Notes under the pieces: model-generated
Seen by the model: the letters and a program-made list of their open reading frames with translations, nothing else
What the model was told of the DNA's origin: nothing
The model's database searches: none
Assembly: GCA_902793125.1 (NCBI GenBank)
Contig: CADBCC010000021.1
Span: 1-45,462, forward strand
Reading direction: 5' to 3'
Length of the DNA: 45,462 nucleotides
From: an uncultured Ruminococcus sp.
GTDB taxonomy: Bacteria > Bacillota > Clostridia > Oscillospirales > Acutalibacteraceae
In this document: positions 9,701-16,527 of the stretch, one piece after another
Position numbering within the stretch: position 1 is the first letter of the stretch
Layout: every line of letters starts with the position of its first letter
Translations under genes and position numbers: made by a program

Positions 9701-11369
9701 CGACGCGGCTCGTTACGGATATGACCACTGGGAGAAAGGCGGAACTACACAGTCATACACTGTTACAAAATCGGTAACAGACGGTGTGGAAAGGGCCGTA
9801 ACAAAGAATATTGTCCTGGACGGAAGCACATTCTCCGAGATATTTGTCTCTTATTCATATGTTGACGTTACTTTCAACTACGATTACTACGAGTACGAAA
9901 CCGAAAGAACTGTTCAAAAGAAAGACGCGGAGGGTAATCCGATTCCGATACTTGATGGTTTAGGAAATCCCACAGGTCAGTACGAAACCGAACAGAAGAA
10001 CTTCTACTACTATGATCCCGAGTGGGTTGGTAATGAAACTCGTACAAACGTGGCGTTTGACGCTTCGAAGCATAAGCTAAGAAATTATACTGTACAAGAC
10101 TTCGAAGTAAGATTGCAAAACGGTCAGAATTCGAGCAGTGTAAATGCGGCAAATATTTTTGATGACGCTTTAGAAGCCTTGAATATGCCTGAGAATAACT
10201 ACTATGAATATACAATCGACGCTTCTACAATCAAAAATGTAACAACAAACGGAACCTATAAAGCTACCGTTAAGGTTGAGATGACTCACAGCCCGAAGAA
10301 ATATAAAGTATACCGTAACGGAACTGCACAAACGAACTCAAATGACGGCAGTCCAAACAGAACTACAAAGAATTTCTATTATCAAGAGTACGCAAACCTC
10401 ACTAACGGCACAAGCCTTAACTGGATTCTTACCGATGACGAAGGAAACTATACAGGACCGACTATGTATACAGGTACAGCATATAAGTTCAGAGTAACAG
10501 GCGATACATACCTGAAAACTACACCGGGCAGTATATCCGACAGCGAGTTTAACCGCTCAAGAGTAGCGCTCGCTAAACAGGATGTTAACTACGAAGCAAA
10601 GAGCTCGACCGACAACACAATTGTCGAGAAGCTGACCAACAACTTCTATATCGCAGACTTCTTTGATCCTAATAAGGTTCTTGACCCCGATAGCGGTGCG
10701 ACTGAAGCAGATCAAATTCCCGAGGATGATGTTAAGTTCGTAGGCGGCGGTGTGGTTTATTACCAGGTTAAGGATGGCGCCCAGGTCGACGGCAACGGAA
10801 ATCCCATACCCGGTACACCTGCTCAGAAACCTGTCGACGGCGGATATGTAGACGCGGGTACAGGCTTAGCCGACGAGGACGCTGTAAAAGATTTTATCCA
10901 GGAAAAGATTGAAGCGGGACTTAATAACAGTACTATAGTTCCGAATGATATCGAGGGCGATGATGACCGTATGGCTATCGTTTACGGGTATGAGCTAAAG
11001 GCTCAAAAGGATAATGATTCCGGACTTTATTACAGATACCTGCCCTACGAAACTTACAAACGTATAAACGGCGCCCTTGAAACTCAGACAGTTGACGGTG
11101 TAACTTCGTATACATTCAATACCGATAAGCAGTCGAACGCCTACCGCTACTCGAACGCGCTTAAGGCTTACCAGTACATCTACGCAAGCAAGCAGGAAAA
11201 CAAACTTACCAACGAAGGAAAGGATATGCGTCTCTACGCGTATTATATCTACTCCTACACCGAGTATGATAAGGATACAGGAGTACCTTACACAACTTAT
11301 AAAGTTGTTCTTTCCGATAAGCCTGCTAACGCTACAACATATTTCCAGAATAGCAATAACAACAGCTGA
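3795..11369 (+). CDS. Giant mosaic surface protein with InlB-type and Big repeats
   Basis: The 2524-residue product has a Sec signal peptide ending near ITAFAD. At about residues 145-250 lies a module like the X25 domain of pullulanases (QFVVSGE start). Three InlB/Listeria-Bacteroides-type repeats follow at about 348-580, with GYT.TGW and LYP.W signatures. A run of Big-2/Ig-like domains occupies about 580-1025, with S-N-P-S-V-A and K-G-K-T-T-I-T-V patterns. Aromatic-rich carbohydrate-binding-like modules sit near 1032-1125 and 1637-1755, a further divergent InlB-type repeat near 1230-1320, and another Big-like domain near 1777-1836. The last 650 residues are Tyr-rich and unrecognised. No sortase motif, S-layer homology domain or dockerin is seen, so the attachment mode is unclear. 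A CGGAGG ribosome site supports the start. Likely roles are adhesion or polysaccharide binding at the cell surface; this is inference from domain types. Confidence 0.85.
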   Translation: MKTKLRRFSKRSLSMVLALIMMISVLGIGSLITAFADTDVTFYIYPSDLWSDYASYTIKANANIGDNNTWRTYNFTDTGKTINGKAVYQVTISVKYGGVDALQIQKYQGSTWKAQKVPYSAWTTSSTFSGKIYNGSTWVTRPSYDADQFVVSGEIASNGWDNTTDVMTLSSSTYTKTYSSKAAGNYTFAVVKKGDWNTSYRWAAKGTLTDNGCGSWADANDGDHNIKLTLTQAADVEITLNSSKKVDVKLTPLNHNVTRTAPSNGTLYVSTSSTVGTGTTATVAEGATYYIKATPSPGYKLTALTVTPSGGSAVSVIGSNSGATSAVTVSRVMGSADENVAATFAKQTYTVSYKKGSYGSGTETTDTKTYGTALTLKGAIFTRTGYTQTGWNTNSSGSGGTHYDLSGSYTNNSAVTLYPEWTANTYTITYKDQGGTAFSGTHASGAPTSHTYGTATTLKTASKDGYTFGGWYTTSACTGSAVTSLGATAYTANITLYAKWTIKTYTITYNKGANGTGTIASGTKTHGVDFTLSSSTFTRADYTQTGWSTTDGGAKAYELGGTYTANSNITLYPFWTLSASPQLASISNVTGKTVNDTSFNATTTINNSQYASGTLTVTASSNSTSIITVGTVNKSGNNVTIPLTVKGPGTATITVTLKDGSTTVDTKIFTVTVDAPTFTITADPVYASTKDRSLTVTKSPTPSSTTWASNNTSYVTVNSSGQVTAAAVPTSDQTATITATATYACGYSKSFTGTVTLKAPTLTISSTKTSGYINDTATASISNSANPAVSTSTVSAYKWTTSDSSVVSLSSTTAASPTLTFLKNGTANITLEVTYKNTSLKKTSNSVTITVNAPTVTMANKTVAKGDSVTFSATTANPSSGLNISYSLKSAVSGVSINSSTGVVSVTSGCSASSATVVATVTNSAGATVATKEATLTIQNPTLTIADIANNSTQNLTVGTNITNKTVSNNFSGSYTVTSSNPSVATASITSGKLTVTSVAKGKTTITVTATKGSITASRTFTVLVAAAASTDHVIYFTDNVNWGSACIHAWGPDGGAAIANRAAMTKIGTNEQNQSVYAYKFTASDWANVQHIRFLQNSNAEWNNGTQTFTDFSYSGFYKNGSYDISVTIPQISADDIDDLPITTSTSLYADVLNSTTPSKFKWSIADTSIATIANADTGATASNTVTGVYPGTTTVTIKAYAALPTGWTPITDGTADAFLADSTTASVTVTATPKTVTWGTKVSTDNGSSYSTNSSAGSVSVSPTMSNGGSVAHGTSLTFTATTNSGYRFAGWQVNGTNTITTTASKTITVTANTTVYALYYKTYTVTLSVGTGIQTGSGYRKYKVGSGGTYANYSSAVTVNQGQEVYFQIAYKNGYEYNSVTNASVVTNYTEFKTSAISANTTVSITAKKITYNLTGKVSPTGHGAVKFYSNSGCTTQITTAQYQDTIYARYEPSDSYVLNSFTKNSNSATFGTQSGNVIPITMGYMNLTVTANVVLEHTVTYYVDMHSDSVVESIGLYRNGGLTEVLQYNDNGTLTNCIKSATQQGTSTVYAADIRTPLTVSGSGFESIYVKVTYRMAGASSSDYKIVTLNSSSLTTINTNTEKSVWMEAVSDSPQDLSIVYSTNSTPTVASGYQRIYLKKPYSWQTTTEGQKWTNIGVYYWGDNPTDIGWTNSIKMKYLGYDTSDSTGYHYYYADIPTTIHDTSDDQDYAVKNIIFQGWGSNESISQNSHVVAQTENVMNFSKNYYTLNNTNNVITAVPEESNALIPGYTRYASSVTAQVGETQTINIKPTTSNNVTFSSNGPTIASVDSSGNITPHSKGVATITITVYGTVGNLVKNHEQTDTDYRKYYVNIYVKDPSVTSGVSLMSLATRTSTITIPQVSSTQPGYFDSAPSVTVTGTPSAPTAGYPNSAIVSPSDNAVTGPGISGTKYKTYTVKYAAPSTFSGYTGITVTAAEIVSKSIHYNDAARYGYDHWEKGGTTQSYTVTKSVTDGVERAVTKNIVLDGSTFSEIFVSYSYVDVTFNYDYYEYETERTVQKKDAEGNPIPILDGLGNPTGQYETEQKNFYYYDPEWVGNETRTNVAFDASKHKLRNYTVQDFEVRLQNGQNSSSVNAANIFDDALEALNMPENNYYEYTIDASTIKNVTTNGTYKATVKVEMTHSPKKYKVYRNGTAQTNSNDGSPNRTTKNFYYQEYANLTNGTSLNWILTDDEGNYTGPTMYTGTAYKFRVTGDTYLKTTPGSISDSEFNRSRVALAKQDVNYEAKSSTDNTIVEKLTNNFYIADFFDPNKVLDPDSGATEADQIPEDDVKFVGGGVVYYQVKDGAQVDGNGNPIPGTPAQKPVDGGYVDAGTGLADEDAVKDFIQEKIEAGLNNSTIVPNDIEGDDDRMAIVYGYELKAQKDNDSGLYYRYLPYETYKRINGALETQTVDGVTSYTFNTDKQSNAYRYSNALKAYQYIYASKQENKLTNEGKDMRLYAYYIYSYTEYDKDTGVPYTTYKVVLSDKPANATTYFQNSNNNS

Positions 11370-11390
11370 TTGAAATATTGACAATTACAA

Positions 11391-11415
11391 AACGCCGGCT
11401 CATTGAGCCGGCGTT
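11391..11415. terminator. Bidirectional terminator between convergent genes
   Basis: AACGCCGGCT and AGCCGGCGTT form a perfect 10-bp GC-rich stem around CATTG. It lies between the ends of the giant plus-strand gene and the minus-strand arginine operon and can serve both. Confidence 0.8.
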
Positions 11416-11437
11416 AACTTTATAAACTATAAAATTT

Positions 11438-12631
11438 TTACTTAAGCTTTTCTTCCCATTCTTTTTCTCTGAATCCCGTAAGAACAGTATCGTCTTTAAC
11501 TACGAGCGGGCGTTTAACCAACATTCCGTCAGTGGAAAGAAGCCTGAGCTGTTCTTCTTCGCTCATATCGGGGAGCTTGTCTTTTAAGTTCATATCACGA
11601 TAAATCATACCGCTGGTGTTGAAAAACTTTTTAAGCGGAAGCTCACTCTTTTCGTACCAGTTTTTTAATTCGTCATAGCTTGGATTTTCAAGCTTAATAT
11701 CACGCTCGGTGTACTCGATGTTGTTTTCATCGAGCCATTTTTTTGCCTTTTTACAGGTTGAGCATTTGGGGTAACATATATCATCAAAGATTTCGTCGGC
11801 GTGAGATTCGAAAACATCGGCGGTTATCTCTTCGCCTCTATGAGCGGGCAGGCAGTGAAGTACCATACATTTATCATTTGTAACTGCCATAAGCTCGGCG
11901 TTAACCTGATAGCCCTCGAAAGCTTTTTCGCGGATTTTCTTTTCTTCTTCCTGCCCCATTGAAGCCCAGACGTCGGTGTAGACAACATCGGCGTTTTTAG
12001 CGGCGTCGGCGGGCTTGCGGCAGAGCTCGAATTTATCGCCGAATTTCTCGGCAAATTCTAAAATATGCTGCGGCGGATCGTAACCCTCGGGGCACGCTAC
12101 GGAAATACTCATTCCTGTCCTTAAAGCGCCGACAATAAGCGAGTTCATCATATTGTTTCCGTCACCGATAAAGCACATTTTTAAGCCCTCTAACTTCCCC
12201 TTGTGTTCACGGATTGTCATTAAATCAGCAAGCACTTGGCAGGGGTGGCAGTAATCGGTAAGTCCGTTAATTATCGGAATTGAGCCGTATTCGGCGAGCG
12301 CTTCAACCTCGCTCTGCTCAAAAGTACGAATCATAATTCCGTCGATAAAGCGTGAAAGTACGCGCGCGGTATCCTCTACAGGCTCGCCGCGGCCGATTTG
12401 TAAATCGTTTGAGGAAAGGAAAAGCGGATAACCGCCAAGCTGAGTCATACCGACTTCGAACGATACTCTTGTACGGGTTGAGCTTTTTTCGAAAATCATT
12501 CCGAGAGTTTTTCCCTTTAAGTGTTTGTGCTCAATACCGTGTTTCTGTTCGTATTTAAGCTGGTCGGCTAAATTTAAAGCTTTTATAATTTCTTCGCTTG
12601 ACCAATCTTCAAGTTTAAGTAAATGTTTCAT
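11438..12631 (-). CDS. argF: Ornithine carbamoyltransferase fused to an ArsC/Spx-type domain
   Basis: Residues 1 to about 283 are an ornithine carbamoyltransferase, which joins carbamoyl phosphate to ornithine to give citrulline. The carbamoyl phosphate site SSTRTR, the HPCQ motif, the ornithine-binding SMG motif and HCLPAHR are all present. At residue 284 the expected C-terminal helix (usually an EAENR-type segment) is replaced by about 113 residues of an ArsC/Spx/YffB-like thioredoxin fold. This starts ICYPKCSTCKKAKKWL and contains the CSTC redox motif and a late LVKRPLVV segment typical of that family. The reading frame is continuous across the junction (about 11778-11785). A strong AGGAGG site precedes the start, and the ATG overlaps the argD stop by one base. 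The fusion could be real or could result from a small deletion joining two adjacent genes. Whether the transferase trimer still forms without its last helix is uncertain. Confidence 0.9.
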   Translation of the reverse strand: MKHLLKLEDWSSEEIIKALNLADQLKYEQKHGIEHKHLKGKTLGMIFEKSSTRTRVSFEVGMTQLGGYPLFLSSNDLQIGRGEPVEDTARVLSRFIDGIMIRTFEQSEVEALAEYGSIPIINGLTDYCHPCQVLADLMTIREHKGKLEGLKMCFIGDGNNMMNSLIVGALRTGMSISVACPEGYDPPQHILEFAEKFGDKFELCRKPADAAKNADVVYTDVWASMGQEEEKKIREKAFEGYQVNAELMAVTNDKCMVLHCLPAHRGEEITADVFESHADEIFDDICYPKCSTCKKAKKWLDENNIEYTERDIKLENPSYDELKNWYEKSELPLKKFFNTSGMIYRDMNLKDKLPDMSEEEQLRLLSTDGMLVKRPLVVKDDTVLTGFREKEWEEKLK

Positions 12632-13800
12632 TATTTATCCTCCTGTATTGTAGTGTTAAGTATTTTAACCGCCTCGTCAATTTCCGTATAACTTATATTA
12701 AGCGGCGGCAACATTCTGAGTAAATTTTTCGCTGTGATAATAAGCAGTCCATTCTCAACGCATTTAGTTGAGATATCTTTCGCGTTGTCTTTTTCGAGCT
12801 CAATTCCTATCATAAGTCCGAGCCCTCTTACGGATTTAATTCCGTCAATTTCGAGGAGCTTTTCTTTTAGATATTCACCTTTTTTATTAACTTCCGAAAG
12901 AAATTCCTCGTCCGAAATCTTTTCGATAACGTAATTTGCGCCTGCGCATACAGCGGGATTCGCCGCGAAGGTTGAGCCGTGGGTTGAGGGCTGCATAACG
13001 TCTTTAAGTTTATCTGAGCAGATACAAAGTCCTATCGGAAGTCCTCCGCCGAGACCTTTCGCGCAGGTAACTAAGTCGGGAGTGATTTCGAAGTTTTCGT
13101 AGCAGAATAGCTTGCCCGTTCTGCCGATACCTGTCTGAACTTCGTCAGTAATAAGGATAATATCTTTTTCATCGCAAAGTGCTCTGATATCTTTTACGAA
13201 GTTTTTGTCGAGAATATTAACTCCGCCCTCGCCCTGTACACATTCAATTAAAACCGCGCAGGTTTTGTCGGAAACCAGACTTTTCACGCTTTCGATATTC
13301 GGTTCAGCGTATTTAAAACCTTCGGTAAATGGGAAGAAGTAGTTGTGGAAATTATCCTGGCCTGTAGCCGAAAGAGTAGTTACCGTTCTGCCGTGGAAAG
13401 AATCTTTAAGCGAAATAATTTCGTTCCTGCCTTTTCCGTATTTATCGAAGCTGTATTTCCTTGCGATTTTAATTGCGCATTCGTTGGCTTCGGCTCCGCT
13501 GTTAGAAAAACAAACCTTACTTAGCCCTGTAAGATTACAGAGTTTTTCGGCTAATTCGGAAGCCTGAGCGCAGTAAAAATAATTGCTCATATGCTGAATG
13601 GTATTGAGCTGGGAACTTACTGCGTTTACCCAGCCGTCCTCGCAGTATCCGAGCGAGTTTACTCCGATTCCCGAACTTACGTCAAGATATTTTTTACCGT
13701 CTTCATCGTAAGCGGTACAGCCTTTTCCGCTTTTTAAAGCGACGTTGTACCGACCGTAGGTATTCATAATATATTTTTTATCGAGTTCTTTTGTGTTCAT
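12631..13800 (-). CDS. argD: Acetylornithine aminotransferase
   Basis: This 389-residue PLP enzyme of class III converts N-acetylglutamate semialdehyde and glutamate to N-acetylornithine and 2-oxoglutarate. The PLP lysine lies in TCAKGLGGGLPIG, the cofactor-binding ITDEVQTGIGRTG segment is intact, and the SNSGAEANE motif near residue 100 is typical of the family. I chose the ATG of MNTKELDKKY rather than an in-frame GTG seven codons upstream. A GGTAAGG site stands at proper distance before the ATG, while nothing suitable precedes the GTG. Its stop overlaps the argF start by one base, so the two are translationally coupled. An 80-base gap containing an inverted repeat separates it from the upstream GNAT gene. 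Confidence 0.95.
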   Translation of the reverse strand: MNTKELDKKYIMNTYGRYNVALKSGKGCTAYDEDGKKYLDVSSGIGVNSLGYCEDGWVNAVSSQLNTIQHMSNYFYCAQASELAEKLCNLTGLSKVCFSNSGAEANECAIKIARKYSFDKYGKGRNEIISLKDSFHGRTVTTLSATGQDNFHNYFFPFTEGFKYAEPNIESVKSLVSDKTCAVLIECVQGEGGVNILDKNFVKDIRALCDEKDIILITDEVQTGIGRTGKLFCYENFEITPDLVTCAKGLGGGLPIGLCICSDKLKDVMQPSTHGSTFAANPAVCAGANYVIEKISDEEFLSEVNKKGEYLKEKLLEIDGIKSVRGLGLMIGIELEKDNAKDISTKCVENGLLIITAKNLLRMLPPLNISYTEIDEAVKILNTTIQEDK

Positions 13801-13815
13801 AATGATAGCCTTACC

Positions 13816-13862
13816 GCCCACAAATAGATTTTATTAAAGTTCCATACGACCTTATCGTGGGC
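13816..13862 (-). promoter_or_regulatory. Inverted repeat in the argD leader
   Basis: GCCCAC (13816-13821) and GTGGGC (13857-13862) are exact complements about 35 bases apart, in the only sizeable gap at the 3' end of the arginine operon. In the mRNA, the downstream arm lies just before the GGTAAGG ribosome site of argD, so the stem could influence its translation or stabilise the message. The functional reading is speculative. Confidence 0.3.
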
Positions 13863-13880
13863 TTATAAGGTGTAGAATTA

Positions 13881-14300
13881 TTATTTATTTTCTTGCTTAG
13901 AGAATACAAATAAATCTCCGCGTTTTTTAAAACCGAGACTACTCCAGAATTCCTGTCCCGTAAAATTATCCTGATAACAGAAAATGTGAGTTTTATCTAT
14001 TCCGTCCCGGGAAATTTGCTTAATAGCTTCGGTGGCTAAAGCGTTGCCTATGTGTTTTCTTCGGAACTCGGGAAGCACCGCCATATGGTGAATGAACCCG
14101 CGCCTGCCGTCGTGACCTGCTAAAACAGTTCCGATAATTCTGCCGTCTTTTACGGCAACCTGGCTCATCCCTGGATTTCTCTTAAGATAACGCTCAATAT
14201 TTTCCTTTGAATCCGCGTCGCTTAACGCGCGTTTCGAGGTTATCTGCCACATTGAAAAAATCTCGGCGTAATCTTCCTTTTTCATCGAACGAATTTCCAT
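13881..14300 (-). CDS. GNAT family N-acetyltransferase
   Basis: The 139-residue protein has a single GNAT fold. The acetyl-CoA loop is visible as RRKHIGNAL after the MAVLPEF strand, and the C-terminal FWSSLGFKKRG segment is the usual GNAT ending. An AAAGGA site stands 7 bases before the ATG, and the gene begins 10 bases after the argB stop, so it belongs to the arginine operon. Its place among arg genes raises the possibility of N-acetylglutamate synthase activity, as with short ArgA-like GNATs, but the sequence gives no specific substrate signature. ArgJ in the same operon can already supply N-acetylglutamate by recycling, so this enzyme may prime the cycle or act on something else. Confidence 0.85.
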   Translation of the reverse strand: MEIRSMKKEDYAEIFSMWQITSKRALSDADSKENIERYLKRNPGMSQVAVKDGRIIGTVLAGHDGRRGFIHHMAVLPEFRRKHIGNALATEAIKQISRDGIDKTHIFCYQDNFTGQEFWSSLGFKKRGDLFVFSKQENK

Positions 14301-14310
14301 ATGCTGTCCT

Positions 14311-15162
14311 TTAATAAATCATTGTTCCGATACCCTCGTCCGAGAACAGCTCAAGAAGTATCGAGTGTTTGAGCCTTCCGTCGAGGATATGCGCCCTGCC
14401 GACTCCGCTTCTTACGGCTTCCACGCAGCAGTCAATTTTAGGAATCATTCCTCCCGAAATAATACCTTCCTTTTTAAGAGAGGGAACTTCGCTTGCGTTA
14501 ACAACGGAAATCAGAGTGCTGTCGTCGTTTATATCGCGTAAAAGTCCTCTTATATCGGTCATAAGTATAAGCTTTTTCGCACCGAGCTTCGCGGCGATTC
14601 TTGCTGCGGCGAGATCAGCGTTAATATTATATACCTCGCCGTTGTATCCGCCCGCGATTGTAGATATAACGGGGATGTATCCGTTTTTCATCGAGTCCAT
14701 TATTATCATAGGATTAACCCTGTCGATTTCACCGACAAATCCTAAATCTTCGGCGGTAGATAATTTTTTAGCCATAAGCATTTTTCCGTCAAGTCCGCAA
14801 AGACCGATAGCGCGGCCGCCGCTTGTTGAAAGATGCTGAACGAGGCTTTTATTTACTTTACCCGCTAAAACCTGCTGGACTATATCTATAGTTTCTTTAT
14901 CAGTAACGCGAAGTCCGTTTTTAAACTCGCTTTTCTTTCCTGTTTTATCGAGCATATAGCTGATTTCGGGACCACCCCCGTGAACCAAAACAACATTAAC
15001 GCCTACAAGCTGCATAAGAACGATATCGCTCATAACCGCTTCTTTAAGTTCTTCGCTTTTCATAGCGTTTCCGCCGTATTTTACTACGATAGTCTGACCT
15101 GCCCATTTTTGAATATATGGCATAGCCTGTATAAGGACTTCCGCTCTCTTATTATTATCCAT
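14311..15162 (-). CDS. argB: Acetylglutamate kinase
   Basis: The 283-residue enzyme phosphorylates N-acetylglutamate with ATP, the second step of arginine synthesis and usually the point of feedback control. The amino acid kinase motifs VVKYGGNAM near the N-terminus, VLVHGGGPEI and a late SGGMIPKI segment are all present, and the length matches the family. An N-terminal helix before the kinase core (AEVLIQAMPYIQKWAG) is like that of arginine-sensitive hexameric forms, so inhibition by arginine is plausible. It follows argJ after a 135-base gap that holds no gene, and its ribosome site is weak (an AAAGA next to the ATG). Confidence 0.95.
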   Translation of the reverse strand: MDNNKRAEVLIQAMPYIQKWAGQTIVVKYGGNAMKSEELKEAVMSDIVLMQLVGVNVVLVHGGGPEISYMLDKTGKKSEFKNGLRVTDKETIDIVQQVLAGKVNKSLVQHLSTSGGRAIGLCGLDGKMLMAKKLSTAEDLGFVGEIDRVNPMIIMDSMKNGYIPVISTIAGGYNGEVYNINADLAAARIAAKLGAKKLILMTDIRGLLRDINDDSTLISVVNASEVPSLKKEGIISGGMIPKIDCCVEAVRSGVGRAHILDGRLKHSILLELFSDEGIGTMIY

Positions 15163-15297
15163 TCTTTAATTGTCCGCGTCTGTTTATATAAGCGTAAGGC
15201 GTGGACGTTCCTTTCTAAAATATGAAATCCCTTGTTCGTTCGAAGTTTTGTTGATTTTCGGATAGGGATATATTAATCGTAAATAATGAAAACTTAA

Positions 15298-16518
15298 CTA
15301 CGTTCTGTAGTCTCCGTTTATTTTAACATAATCATATGTTAAATCGCAACCGTAAGCTTCGGCTTTTTCCTTTCCGTCGTCCAAAGTTACGAGTATTGTT
15401 ATCTCGTCCTCGAGCAAAATTTCCTTTGCCTTTTCTTCGCTGAAAGGTATACCCGCGCCGTTTTCGCAAACGTCAATTGTGCCTTTGGCGGATTTAAAGC
15501 TAACGCCGACTTTTTTTACGTCAACATCCGCTCCGCTGTAGCCTATAGCGCAAAGTACCCGTCCCCAGTTAGCGTCCGCTCCGAACATCGCGGCTTTTAA
15601 AAGGCTGGAACATATTATTCCTTTGCTGACTTTAATCGCGTCCTGTTTTGTTTTCGCTCCGACTACCGAGCAAATCAAAAGCTTGCTCGCACCCTCGCCG
15701 TCTTTAGCTAATTTTTTGGCGAGAGATTTTAATAATTCGGTTAAGCTTGCGACAAAGATTTTATAATCTTCGTTTTTTTCGGTGATTTCAGCGTTGCCCG
15801 CTTTTCCCGAAGCCATGATAGCAAGCGTATCATTTGTGGATGTATCGCCGTCAACGCTGACCATATTATAACTGTCTTCAACCGCTTCTTTTAAAGCGCA
15901 GCTGAGCATTTCGCTTGAGATTGCGGCGTCGGTTGTAACGAAAGAAAGCATAGTTCCCATATTGATATGAATCATTCCGCTTCCTTTTGCTATTCCGCCG
16001 ATTTTAACTTCCTTACCGCTTAGAGCTATAGTCATTGCCGTTTCCTTTTTTACGGTATCGGTAGTCATAATAGCCTCGGCGGCGTTGGTACCGCCTTCTT
16101 TTGAAAGAGTACCTTTCATTTTTTCGGCGCCTTTTATTATAGGTTCAATAGGTAGGATTTCGCCGATTACTCCTGTCGAAGCAACTATAACGTCATCCTC
16201 GTTTACACCTAAAACATCGGAAGCGATTTTGCACATTTTTTCGGCTTTTTCGATTCCGTCGGCGTTGCAAGTATTCGCGTTTCCGGAATTAACAATCACA
16301 GCCTGAGCCTTACCGTTTTTAAGGTGTTCTTTTGTAACGGTAATTGTATCGGACTTTACAAGATTCTTTGTAAAAACCGCAGCGGCATTGCAGAGTGTAT
16401 CGCAGTAAATAAGCGCTAAATCTCTTTTGGTTTTGTTATTTGGTTTTACGCCCGCGCAGATTCCCTGAGCGGTAAAACCCTGCGGAGCCGTTACTCCGCC
16501 GTCAATAAATTTATACAT
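15298..16518 (-). CDS. argJ: Bifunctional ornithine acetyltransferase / N-acetylglutamate synthase
   Basis: The 406-residue ArgJ moves the acetyl group from N-acetylornithine to glutamate and, in bifunctional forms, can also use acetyl-CoA. The precursor is normally self-cleaved before a threonine to give two subunits. The site is visible at about residue 190 as NMGTMLSF, preceded by KGSGMIH. The residue before the nucleophilic threonine is glycine rather than the more usual alanine. The DTSTNDT motif of the second half is also present. An AAGAGGAA site stands before the ATG, 9 bases after the argC stop. With ArgJ present the pathway is of the cyclic type, which explains the lack of argE. Confidence 0.95.
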   Translation of the reverse strand: MYKFIDGGVTAPQGFTAQGICAGVKPNNKTKRDLALIYCDTLCNAAAVFTKNLVKSDTITVTKEHLKNGKAQAVIVNSGNANTCNADGIEKAEKMCKIASDVLGVNEDDVIVASTGVIGEILPIEPIIKGAEKMKGTLSKEGGTNAAEAIMTTDTVKKETAMTIALSGKEVKIGGIAKGSGMIHINMGTMLSFVTTDAAISSEMLSCALKEAVEDSYNMVSVDGDTSTNDTLAIMASGKAGNAEITEKNEDYKIFVASLTELLKSLAKKLAKDGEGASKLLICSVVGAKTKQDAIKVSKGIICSSLLKAAMFGADANWGRVLCAIGYSGADVDVKKVGVSFKSAKGTIDVCENGAGIPFSEEKAKEILLEDEITILVTLDDGKEKAEAYGCDLTYDYVKINGDYRT

Positions 16519-16527
16519 ATATTCCTC

